A stretch of DNA of 7,674 nt. It comes from Oscillospiraceae bacterium (GTDB taxonomy: Bacteria > Bacillota > Clostridia > Oscillospirales > Oscillospiraceae). The notes beneath the pieces are model-generated. The model was not told the DNA's origin and searched no databases. It saw only the letters and a list, made by a program, of their open reading frames with translations. Location: the NCBI GenBank assembly GCA_017400415.1, contig JAFPTE010000142.1, positions 1 to 7,674 of the forward strand, given 5' to 3'. Shown here in pieces: positions 1 to 5,821 of this stretch; the stretch's first letter is position 1, and every line of letters starts with the position of its first letter. The position numbers were made by a program, and so were the translations under genes.

Positions 1-1381
1 GGTCCTTGACGGTGGCGGTGACGGTGTCGGTCTTGTCGGTCTCGCCGTCCACGGTCAGGCTCACGGTGGTCTTGTCAAGCTCGATGGTGGTGGCCTTCTG
101 TCCGGCCTTGGTGACGGACAGGGTGGCAGTGCCGCTCTTCTCGCCCACGGCGGCGGTAACAGTGTAATCACCGGCGGCGGCGCCCTTGGCAACGGTGACA
201 ACGCCGTCAGTCACGGTCACATTGGCGTCGGCGGGGGTCAGGCTCCAGGTGACGGCTGCGCCGGAGGTCATGTCAACGCCGAACTGGTCGGTAACAGCGG
301 CGGTAAAGCTGACAGTGGCGGGGGTGTCGTCAGCGGGAACCTCGGCCTCTCCGGAGGCGGGGGTCACGGTAACGGCGGTGGCCACAGAGGCGGGCCTGGT
401 AATGGTTATCTCAACTCTGCCGGACTTGACGGTGCCGCTCTGGGCCTCCACGTAGACAGTGTGGTCGGTGGCGGCCAGGATCTTGGCGGCAGCGGGGGAT
501 ACGGTGAGCTTATTGCCGGAGAGGGTGACGCCCTGCTTCACATACTCATCGCCGCCGGTTGCGGCGTCATAGAGCTTATAGGTGACCTCACCCAGGGCTG
601 CTTCTGCAGGAACAGGCCCGGCGGTGAAGGTGATGACCTGATCTGCGGCAGTGTCGATGGTGACGGCGGTCTTATCCGCACTCAGGTTAATGCCGGTGAG
701 GGGAGTCTCGGGGGTGGAGGGCTCCTGGTCGCTTCCCTCGTATGTAATCTCAGGTGCCGCCATGGAGCTGGCGGTGCCGTTGGTGTAGTTATAGCCGTAC
801 TCCTTAACGCCGTCACTGACCTCGGCAGCGTCGGACATGCTCATCTGGTCAGCTTCCGCAGCGGAGGCGATAACAATGGAGTTCTTATCAAGGGTCTGGC
901 CCGTCTTGACCTGGAAGCGGACCTTGAAAAGCCTGAACAGCTCGGTAAAGTTCTGCTTGGCAGCAAGCTGGCCCTGGATGAGAATCAGGTTTCTGTCTTC
1001 AGAGATCTTATAGCCGTAGAGCTTGATGCCCTCGGCATAGTTGTCCTCATCCTCATTCTTGGCAAGGGCGCCTCTGAACTTTGAGGAGCCGTCCTCTCCG
1101 CCCAGCTCACCTTTGCTGTCGGTAATGGTGTAGACTTCCTTGCTGGAGAACTGAACGATGTCCAGCTTGGTGGAGTCCACGGAAATGACGATGCCGAAAC
1201 CGCCGCTGATGGGGTTGCCCTTTACATAAAGGCCGAATTCGGCGATGTCGTCGTTCTCCGTGTGATTCTTCTCTTCAAGGAAGGCAATGCCGTAATCCTC
1301 TTCCGCAGCCCCGGCGGGGACCACCAGAAGGCCTACGAGCATTGCCAGCACTAACAGTACTGAGAGCGCTTTTGTTTTCAT
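1..1381 (-). CDS. Secreted cohesin-like / Ig-like repeat protein, 3' end outside the window
   Basis: The frame is open from an ATG at 1381 to base 1 with no stop, giving 460 residues of a longer protein. Residues 1-26 are a classical signal peptide: MKTK, then a hydrophobic core, then an Ala-rich AGA/A cleavage site near 25-26. Residues about 30-205 resemble a cohesin-type beta-sandwich, with a strand rich in Gly and Ile/Val (around SGGFGIVISVDSTKLDIVQF) as in cohesins. An acidic/Ser/Pro/Thr linker (about 211-228) follows. Then come three Ig-like (BIG-type) modules at about 229-330, 331-423 and 427 to the edge, each dominated by Thr-Val-Thr alternation. SD GGAGGAA (1388-1394) sits 6 bases before the ATG, which fixes the start. 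Family knowledge suggests an exported cell-surface protein. Whether it binds dockerins, glycans or the wall cannot be seen, because the C-terminal anchor lies outside the window. The cohesin assignment is the less certain part. Confidence 0.85.
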   Translation of the reverse strand, partial: MKTKALSVLLVLAMLVGLLVVPAGAAEEDYGIAFLEEKNHTENDDIAEFGLYVKGNPISGGFGIVISVDSTKLDIVQFSSKEVYTITDSKGELGGEDGSSKFRGALAKNEDEDNYAEGIKLYGYKISEDRNLILIQGQLAAKQNFTELFRLFKVRFQVKTGQTLDKNSIVIASAAEADQMSMSDAAEVSDGVKEYGYNYTNGTASSMAAPEITYEGSDQEPSTPETPLTGINLSADKTAVTIDTAADQVITFTAGPVPAEAALGEVTYKLYDAATGGDEYVKQGVTLSGNKLTVSPAAAKILAATDHTVYVEAQSGTVKSGRVEITITRPASVATAVTVTPASGEAEVPADDTPATVSFTAAVTDQFGVDMTSGAAVTWSLTPADANVTVTDGVVTVAKGAAAGDYTVTAAVGEKSGTATLSVTKAGQKATTIELDKTTVSLTVDGETDKTDTVTATVKD

Positions 1382-1488
1382 GGCTTGTTCCTCCGTTAGT
1401 TTAAGCTTTTCAGCTTTATTCACACAAATGTGCGGGCTGTACCACCGCTATCAAGGAGCTTGAAGCTTGAAGTACCGCCATTGTTACC

Positions 1489-1518
1489 AGTATAACCGCA
1501 CGGCCCCCTCCTTGTCAA
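1489..1518 (-). promoter_or_regulatory. Sigma-A type promoter of the secreted Ig-like protein
   Basis: On the minus strand the -35 is a perfect TTGACA (1513-1518) and the -10 is TATACT (1489-1494), with an 18-base spacer containing a run of five G. The predicted RNA start, near 1482, gives a leader of about 100 bases before the ATG at 1381. The promoter lies downstream of the terminator at 1572-1598, so this gene is transcribed independently of the COG0523 gene. The leader contains a tandem AGCTTGA pair (1457-1470) but no riboswitch I recognise. Confidence 0.7.
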
Positions 1519-1571
1519 GTTGAAATTGTGCATCTCCCATGCAAATGCACAAACTATATTATCTTCGCAAG

Positions 1572-1598
1572 AAAAAACCCGACAGTTTGCCTGTCGGG
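1572..1598 (-). terminator. Intrinsic terminator after the COG0523 gene
   Basis: On the minus strand a perfect 8-bp stem (CCCGACAG / CTGTCGGG, loop GCAAA) is followed directly by six T. It begins 8 bases past the stop codon of the COG0523 gene and ends that transcription unit. Confidence 0.93.
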
Positions 1599-1605
1599 TG
1601 TGGTT

Positions 1606-2550
1606 TTATTTCAGGCTTCTGCCCAGAAGCCCGTCCAGGGCCTGGCGGTCAAGCTGCCGGCCTATAACGATTATACAGTCCTGGCCCAGGGCCGTTTCCT
1701 CCGAAGTCTGCTCCCCGGCGGTCAGATTGAGCTGCTGCCACTGGCCGTCTCCCCTGCGGACGGAGCCCTTTATCCTGGTAACCGAGCCGTATATCTCCGG
1801 CCGGGAAAAAATCTCCGGGGCCGAGGCCAGGAGCTTTTCCGCCCTCAGGCCCGTGTTCAGATAGGTAAAGGTCATGTAGTCATCCCCCAGGGCGGGCCGC
1901 TCCATATCCCAGAACTGCCGTCCGGCCTCCCGGAGCCGCCGCAGGTCCCCCCGGGTGAGCTTATCCCAGCTCTTATGGAGCACTTCACCGTAACGGAGCA
2001 CCCTGCCGCAGCGAAACTGGCTCAGGGCGGAATTGACCGCCGCCACCGCCTGCCGCCGCTCCTTAAGGCTTGCCAGCTGGCTCTTGCTCATGACGACGGC
2101 GCCGGCGTCCTTCACCTGCTCGGCCAGAAGATAGCGGGCGGAAGCGGCGGATTCGGCCATGGGCCGGGAATCTATGACCGCCATGACGCTGCCCAGCTCA
2201 TAGAACCGGTCCAGGGGCTCCTCATGCAGAAGGTCGAAGAACTCCTCCGCCTCGAAGACGCCGGAGGGCTCCACCACCACCCGCTCCCAGCTCTCCATGG
2301 CCAGGGCGATGAGCTTTGCCCGCAGGCGCCGCTTATGGCAGCCCGGGTCCCCGTCCCCCAGCACCATCTCCAGGCCCACGGAGCTGCCCAGGGCCTGGCG
2401 CAGGAGCACCATATCCACGTTAACGGCCCCGTGGTCGTTGACCACCACGGCGGTCTTTATCCCGTCCGCCAGGAGCTGCCGGACGTATTTTATGAGCAGG
2501 GTCGTCTTCCCTGCCCCCAGAAAGCCGGTTATCAGGTCGATTTTCCGCAT
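1606..2550 (-). CDS. CobW/COG0523-family P-loop GTPase-like protein with degenerate metal motif
   Basis: This 314-residue cytoplasmic protein has the layout of the COG0523 (CobW/ZNG1/YjiA-like) metallochaperone GTPases. It has an N-terminal Walker A GFLGAGKTT (9-17), the family NE-x-G-like element NDHGAVNVD (38-46), a Walker-B-following E-P-S-G (94-97), and a C-terminal CobW_C-like domain (about 180-314, containing IKGSVRRGDGQW). Two hallmarks are altered. The CxCC metal site reads C-H-K-R (71-74), and the NKxD guanine motif reads S-K-S-Q (155-158). Length is normal and the frame is intact, so it does not look like a pseudogene. The start is supported by SD GGAGGT at 2556-2561, five bases upstream. 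Nucleotide hydrolysis is plausible; guanine specificity and metal insertion by the usual Cys site are doubtful. It lies alone between two terminators, so neighbours do not reveal a client enzyme. Confidence 0.88.
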   Translation of the reverse strand: MRKIDLITGFLGAGKTTLLIKYVRQLLADGIKTAVVVNDHGAVNVDMVLLRQALGSSVGLEMVLGDGDPGCHKRRLRAKLIALAMESWERVVVEPSGVFEAEEFFDLLHEEPLDRFYELGSVMAVIDSRPMAESAASARYLLAEQVKDAGAVVMSKSQLASLKERRQAVAAVNSALSQFRCGRVLRYGEVLHKSWDKLTRGDLRRLREAGRQFWDMERPALGDDYMTFTYLNTGLRAEKLLASAPEIFSRPEIYGSVTRIKGSVRRGDGQWQQLNLTAGEQTSEETALGQDCIIVIGRQLDRQALDGLLGRSLK

Positions 2551-2568
2551 TTTTTACCTCCGAAACGG

Positions 2569-2595
2569 AAAAAGAGCCCAGCCAAGGCCAGGCTC
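2569..2595 (-). terminator. Terminator or attenuator between the ROK kinase and COG0523 genes
   Basis: On the minus strand a 22-base hairpin (2574-2595, arms GAGCC...GGCTC with G:T pairs inside, about 9 bp) is followed by TTTTT (2569-2573). It starts 14 bases past the kinase stop. The SD of the COG0523 gene is only 7 bases beyond the T tract, and I see no convincing promoter after the hairpin. It may therefore end the kinase operon, or control read-through into the COG0523 gene. Confidence 0.8.
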
Positions 2596-2609
2596 CGCTT
2601 TTATATGTA

Positions 2610-3548
2610 TCAGTCCAGAAGCATCTTCACGCAGCCGTAGATTCCGGCGTCGTTGCCCAGCTGGGCGATGGAGATATCTATATTCCGGACGGCGTGGAAG
2701 GCGTACTTTCTGAAGTAGCTCTCCACCATGGCCCGCAGGGGCTCGCCGGTGCGGGAGACGCCGCCGCCTATGATGATGGCCTCCGGGTCGATGATATTGG
2801 CAATCATGGCAAGGCCCATGCCCAGGTAGTCGGAAAACCGGCGGGCGATTTCCACGGCCACCGGGTCGCCGGCAATGGCCAGGTCCCAGCACAGCTTGGA
2901 GTTGATGCGCTCCGCAGTCCGCAGGGGCGAGGGGGTATCCACCTCCTGCAGATAGTCCATGGCCAGGCGCACGTTGCCGTTGGCGGAGGTGTACATCTCC
3001 AGGCAGCCCCGGTTGCCGCAGTTGCAGAGCCGTGTCTCCCTGGGATTGACGGGGATGTGGCCCAGCTCGCCGGCGGCGCCGTGGATGCCGGTGTGGATCT
3101 TCCCGTTCAGGATGATGCCGCCGCCGACCCCGGTGCCCAGGGTTATCATGACCACGTCCTTATGGCCCTTGCCGCTGCCCAGCCAGGCCTCGCCCAGGGC
3201 GGCGCAGTTGGCGTCGTTGGCGCAGCGGACCTCCAGCCCGGTCAGGCTCCGGAGAGTGCCGGGGGCAGGGTAGTTGTTCCAGCCCAGGTTCACGCAGGTG
3301 CAGAAGCCCCCCTCGAGAACGCAGCCGGGCACGCCCATGCCGATGCCCAGGATATTTTTCCTGTCCAGGGTGTGGCGCTCGATGTTGTCGCTCACGGATT
3401 TTGCGATGGACGGGATAATATGTATACCGCTCTCGGACACATCGGTACGGATATCCCACTTTTCGAGGAGCTCACCGGTCTCCGTAAAGAGGCCCATCTT
3501 CACCGCAGTGCCGCCGATATCGATGCCGTACCCGTACTTTGCCATCAT
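2610..3548 (-). CDS. ROK-family sugar kinase (glucokinase-like)
   Basis: Predicted cytoplasmic sugar kinase that phosphorylates a hexose with ATP. Numbering from the ATG at 3548 (312 residues), it has the phosphate-binding D-I-G-G-T (10-14), an N-D-A-N segment whose Asp (112) is the usual catalytic base, the LGTGVGGG loop (137-144), G-E-L-G-H with E161/H164, and the ROK zinc motif C-x-C-x4-C followed by L-E (Cys 175, 177, 182 with His 164 as fourth ligand). All key residues are present and the length is typical of Firmicutes glucokinases. An in-frame ATG at 3563 would add five residues, but it has no SD and overlaps the upstream gene. AAAGGA at 3555-3560 is correctly spaced for 3548 (6 bases), or for the adjacent ATG at 3545. 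The upstream DUF6873-like gene stops one base before this start, so the pair is likely translationally coupled. Glucose is the default family substrate; N-acyl-hexosamine kinases share this architecture. Confidence 0.93.
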   Translation of the reverse strand: MMAKYGYGIDIGGTAVKMGLFTETGELLEKWDIRTDVSESGIHIIPSIAKSVSDNIERHTLDRKNILGIGMGVPGCVLEGGFCTCVNLGWNNYPAPGTLRSLTGLEVRCANDANCAALGEAWLGSGKGHKDVVMITLGTGVGGGIILNGKIHTGIHGAAGELGHIPVNPRETRLCNCGNRGCLEMYTSANGNVRLAMDYLQEVDTPSPLRTAERINSKLCWDLAIAGDPVAVEIARRFSDYLGMGLAMIANIIDPEAIIIGGGVSRTGEPLRAMVESYFRKYAFHAVRNIDISIAQLGNDAGIYGCVKMLLD

Positions 3549-3549
3549 G

Positions 3550-4212
3550 TCAAGTCCTTTCATATATACATCTATATTCTATAATCGAGCCTATATCCCG
3601 CAGGGGCGCGCCGGGCACGGAGAAGACCTCCAGGCCCCGGTCCCTTATGAACCGGCATACGCTCTCCCCGTCCGGGTGCAGGAGGATATCGCCGTTGAAG
3701 TACACCGTATCCCCCGCCTGTCCGGCGCAGCCGCCCAGAAAGCCGGTCTCATAGGGCGGCAGGGAGACAAAGCCCGGCCTTATTTCCAGGACCTCCACGT
3801 CCCCCAGGTCCCTTAGGGCGGAGGCAATGCCCCGGTCGGCGGTGATGACCGCCCCTTCGCCCACAGGCAGGGCGGAGCAGCGGGCGTAGCCCTGGCTCAC
3901 ATTCACGGCTCGGAGCCCATGGGCCCGGGCGGCGTCCAGCACCTGCGGGGCTGTTATATCCAGCCGGTGGACCAGGTAGTTACCCAGGACCAGGGCGCAC
4001 CAGGCCGCCTCCCCGGGGTAGGAGCCCGGGGCGAAGTCCGCCGGGGCGGAGAGGAGCTCCCCCCGGACCGATATGAAGCGCAGGTCGGCGTGGTCCCCCA
4101 CCCCGGGAGAAAAGCCCGGCGCCGGGGACACAAGGTGCAGCTCCCGGCCGGTTTTTTTCAGGGCGGCGAGGAGAGCCGGATGCGCATTTTCCGATAGAAT
4201 AACTCTTTTCAC
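3550..4212 (-). CDS. DUF6873-like protein, probable GME (pentein) fold
   Basis: This 220-residue soluble protein has no signal peptide or membrane segment. The C-terminal stretch resembles what I recall of DUF6873 proteins, which are assigned to the guanidino-group-modifying-enzyme fold: G-F-L-G-G-C-A-G (157-164), then G-D-T-V-Y-F-N-G-D (167-175), L-H-P-D-G (178-182) and P-L-R-D-I-G-S-I-I (203-211). N-terminal H41-A-D-L may be the repeated H-x-D element. The repeating short strand units fit a pentein propeller, but no catalytic Cys/His/Asp triad can be assigned with confidence. The reaction is unknown. The start is GTG with a GGAAGG only three bases upstream (4216-4221), so initiation is probably weak or leaderless. 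The kinase gene follows after one base, suggesting a functional link with sugar or cell-wall metabolism, which is inference only. Confidence 0.8.
   Translation of the reverse strand: MKRVILSENAHPALLAALKKTGRELHLVSPAPGFSPGVGDHADLRFISVRGELLSAPADFAPGSYPGEAAWCALVLGNYLVHRLDITAPQVLDAARAHGLRAVNVSQGYARCSALPVGEGAVITADRGIASALRDLGDVEVLEIRPGFVSLPPYETGFLGGCAGQAGDTVYFNGDILLHPDGESVCRFIRDRGLEVFSVPGAPLRDIGSIIEYRCIYERT
3555..3560 (-). promoter_or_regulatory. SD that decides the ROK kinase start
   Basis: AAAGGA on the minus strand lies inside the last codons of the upstream gene. It is 6 bases before the ATG at 3548 and 9 before the one at 3545. No purine-rich site precedes the longer-ORF ATG at 3563. Confidence 0.65.
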
Positions 4213-4221
4213 AGCCCTTCC

Positions 4222-4250
4222 AGTTTATCACCAAGCCCCCCGCCTGTCAA
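4222..4250 (-). promoter_or_regulatory. Candidate promoter for the DUF6873-ROK operon
   Basis: On the minus strand a perfect TTGACA (4245-4250) and TAAACT (4222-4227, four of six consensus bases) are 17 bases apart. The spacer has a six-G run. The RNA would start near 4215, only a few bases before the GTG at 4212, giving an almost leaderless message that excludes the upstream SD. A real -10 elsewhere is possible. Confidence 0.5.
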
Positions 4251-4269
4251 TACGAAAAACTCCCGGCCA

Positions 4270-4301
4270 TTTAAGGTTTATTTAAGCTAAACCGGTATAA
4301 T
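4270..4301 (+). promoter_or_regulatory. TTTAAG-N5-TTTAAG operator with a downstream TATAAT
   Basis: Two exact TTTAAG hexamers (4270-4275 and 4281-4286) repeat with an 11-base period. A perfect TATAAT (4296-4301) follows nine bases later, and no good -35 hexamer is present. This arrangement is typical of promoters activated by OmpR/PhoB-family response regulators, with the repeat replacing the -35 element. The hexamer and spacing equal the published PmrA (BasR) box of enteric bacteria. The regulator in this organism is unknown. The element lies in the divergent region and could serve either direction; the -10 orientation favours the VTC operon. Confidence 0.5.
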
Positions 4302-4325
4302 AGGGCTCACAGGGACAAATAAAGC

Positions 4326-4354
4326 TTTACTTTCCGGCTCTTTGCCTTTATAAT
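4326..4354 (+). promoter_or_regulatory. Proximal promoter of the VTC-DUF4956 operon
   Basis: TTTACT (4326-4331) and a perfect TATAAT (4349-4354) are 17 bases apart. Transcription would start near 4361, leaving a leader of about 16 bases that still contains the SD GAGGTGA (4366-4372). It may be the basal promoter, with the upstream TATAAT and TTTAAG repeats forming a second, regulated one. Confidence 0.6.
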
Positions 4355-4376
4355 CAGTGGGAAATGAGGTGAACAG

Positions 4377-5048
4377 ATGGAATTCCGCCACGAATGGAAG
4401 CACGAGCTGAACTACCCGGATATGCTCATTCTCCGGCCTAAGCTGGACGCAGTTATGCATCGGGACAGCCACGCCGTAGGGGGCACCTACCAGATCCGGA
4501 GCCTTTACTTTGACAATCTCTATGACAAGGCCCTCCGGGAGAAGGTGGACGGGGTAAACTGCCGTGAAAAATTCCGCATCCGCTATTATAACGGCGACAC
4601 GAGCTATATAATGCTGGAAAAAAAGAGCAAGATAAACGGCCTCACCAGCAAGGTCCAGGAGCGCTTGACCGTCCGGGAGGCCCAGGACATTGCAAGCGGC
4701 AGAACGGAGTGGATGAAGACCTCCGGCCGGGAGCTTGTCTGCGAGCTCTACGCCAAGATGAACACCCAGGGCCTGGCCCCCAAGACCATAGTGGACTACA
4801 CCCGGGACCCCTTCACCTTTGAGGCCGGCAACGTGCGGGTCACCCTGGACTACAATATCCGCTCCGGCCTTCTGTGCACGGACTTTTTAAGCCCGGACTG
4901 CGTCACCGTTCCCGTGGGGGACCAGTTCTGCATTCTGGAGGTCAAGTGGGATGCGTTCCTGCCGGACGTTATCCGTGACATTGTCCAGCTGCCCGGCCGC
5001 CGGGTCACCAGCTTTTCAAAATATGAAATATGCCGTATCTACGGCTGA
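4377..5048 (+). CDS. VTC-domain protein, polyphosphate polymerase-like
   Basis: This 223-residue cytoplasmic protein matches the VTC catalytic domain, a triphosphate tunnel metalloenzyme fold. In yeast Vtc4 that fold makes polyphosphate from ATP. Tunnel-type basic and acidic residues are in the expected order: R4/E6/K8 in the first strand, R-S-L-Y-F-D (41-46), K65-F-R67-I-R69, E81-K-K, Q-E-R (94-96), D140/R143, R154 with D158, E188-V-K190, and the C-terminal S-K-Y (214-216). No SPX domain is present, and the length is that of bacterial stand-alone VTC domains. SD GAGGTGA lies just upstream of the ATG. The DUF4956 membrane protein follows after 17 bases with its own SD, a pairing common in bacterial genomes. 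Polymerase activity is inferred from the fold; bacterial homologues are mostly untested. Other TTM activities (triphosphatase, adenylate cyclase type) are less likely given the SKY ending. Confidence 0.92.
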   Translation: MEFRHEWKHELNYPDMLILRPKLDAVMHRDSHAVGGTYQIRSLYFDNLYDKALREKVDGVNCREKFRIRYYNGDTSYIMLEKKSKINGLTSKVQERLTVREAQDIASGRTEWMKTSGRELVCELYAKMNTQGLAPKTIVDYTRDPFTFEAGNVRVTLDYNIRSGLLCTDFLSPDCVTVPVGDQFCILEVKWDAFLPDVIRDIVQLPGRRVTSFSKYEICRIYG

Positions 5049-5065
5049 GATAAGGAGAAAACACC

Positions 5066-5752
5066 ATGAATATCGCACTTCTGAGCCTTTCCGACATCTT
5101 CAAGTCCTCCTTCCTGGAGAACGTGACCGCCGTTCAGCCCCTTGACCTTATCCTTGTAATGGGCCTTTCCTTCCTGCTGGGCCTGTTTATCTACTTCATC
5201 TACCGCAAGACCTATCAGGGCGTCATGTTCTCCACCACCTTCGGCGTGACCCTGGTGGCCCTGACCATGATAACCTCCCTGGTGATCCTGGCCGTCACCT
5301 CCAACGTGGTCCTGTCCCTGGGCATGGTGGGCGCCCTCAGCATCGTCCGCTTCCGCACCGCCATCAAGGAGCCCCTGGATATCGCCTTCCTGTTCTGGGC
5401 CATTGCCGCCGGCATCGTGCTGGCCGCCGGCTTCATTCCCCTGGCCGTGTTCGGCTCCGTGCTCATCGGCGTGGTGCTGGTGCTCTTCGCCAACAGAAAG
5501 ACCTTCACCCGGCCCTACATTCTGGTCCTGACCTGCGACGGCCAGGCTGCGGAGAATAACGCCGCCGAGTTTCTGAAGACCCGGGTCAAAAAGTCCTCCG
5601 TCAAGTCCAAGACCGTCCGCCCCGGCTCCATTGAGCTGAATCTGGAGGTCCGCCTCCAGAGCGACGATACGTCCTTCGTCAACGAGCTTGCCCGGATGGA
5701 GGGCGTCCAGAGCGCCGTTCTGGTCTCCTATAACGGCGACTACATGAGCTGA
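5066..5752 (+). CDS. DUF4956 multi-spanning membrane protein
   Basis: This 228-residue integral membrane protein has hydrophobic segments at about 27-46, 58-79, 82-94, 105-123 and 124-142, then a soluble C-terminal domain (149-228) of alternating strands and helices resembling a small ferredoxin/ACT-like fold. The hallmark of the family is the stretch 84-111, including S-L-G-M-V-G-A-L-S-I-V-R-F-R-T-A-I-K and a following F-L-F-W. The G-A-L-S-I-x-R-F-R core recalls MgtC-type membrane proteins. Function is unknown. Its strict proximity to VTC genes in bacteria suggests that it anchors the polymerase or conducts or senses its product, as the Vtc membrane subunit does in yeast; this is inference. 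SD AAGGAG (5052-5057) is eight bases before the ATG. It is the last gene of the operon, with the hairpin at 5778-5812 beyond it. Confidence 0.9.
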   Translation: MNIALLSLSDIFKSSFLENVTAVQPLDLILVMGLSFLLGLFIYFIYRKTYQGVMFSTTFGVTLVALTMITSLVILAVTSNVVLSLGMVGALSIVRFRTAIKEPLDIAFLFWAIAAGIVLAAGFIPLAVFGSVLIGVVLVLFANRKTFTRPYILVLTCDGQAAENNAAEFLKTRVKKSSVKSKTVRPGSIELNLEVRLQSDDTSFVNELARMEGVQSAVLVSYNGDYMS

Positions 5753-5777
5753 TTTCTCTTCCCCTTCTCTGATAGCT

Positions 5778-5812
5778 TCACCCCCGGTGCAACTCTCCGG
5801 CACCGGGGGTGA
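5778..5812 (+). terminator. Hairpin terminator between convergent genes
   Basis: A perfect 13-bp stem (arms TCACCCCCGGTGC and its complement) with a nine-base loop is followed on the plus strand by an imperfect T-rich tail (GGTATTATTTTA). It ends the VTC-DUF4956 operon. In the minus direction the stem follows the lipoprotein stop at 5822 but lacks a T tract, so it would be a weaker terminator there. Confidence 0.8.
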
Positions 5813-5821
5813 GGTATTATT

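Larger units (their letters stand above)
1382..1605. other. Intergenic region between the Ig-like protein and COG0523 genes
   Basis: Besides the SD (1388-1394), the promoter (1489-1518) and the terminator (1572-1598), this stretch holds a tandem heptamer AGCTTGA x2 (1457-1470) in the transcribed leader. I see no small gene or recognised riboswitch. Confidence 0.6.

Noticed and set aside
1..480. Apparent nucleotide repeat of GGTGACGGT-like units
   Set aside because: Explained by Thr-Val codon runs (ACC GTC ACC) in Ig-like strands; not a CRISPR or mobile-element repeat.
461..1084. Plus-strand open frame of 207 codons
   Set aside because: It is antisense to the secreted Ig-like gene, Gly/Val-rich from reverse reading of Thr/Ala codons, with no SD and no recognisable domain.
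1457..1470. Tandem AGCTTGA heptamer in the leader of the secreted protein gene
   Set aside because: Only two copies and no pairing partner that makes a clear regulatory RNA structure; kept as a remark, not as a functional repeat.
1528..2640. Plus-strand open frame of 370 codons
   Set aside because: It runs antisense through the COG0523 gene and two terminators, and its composition (His/Pro/Gly-rich) is that of a reverse frame in GC-rich DNA.
2694..3584. Plus-strand open frame of 296 codons opposite the ROK kinase
   Set aside because: Low-complexity Gly/Ala/His/Val product without family features; the kinase on the other strand has every catalytic motif.
4287..4472. Minus-strand frame of 61 codons in the divergent region
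   Set aside because: It overlaps the VTC start and promoter in antisense and lacks an SD; nothing suggests a real small protein.
5039..5803. Minus-strand open frame of 254 codons opposite DUF4956
   Set aside because: Gly/His/Gln/Asp-rich reverse reading of a hydrophobic membrane protein, and it begins inside the terminator hairpin.
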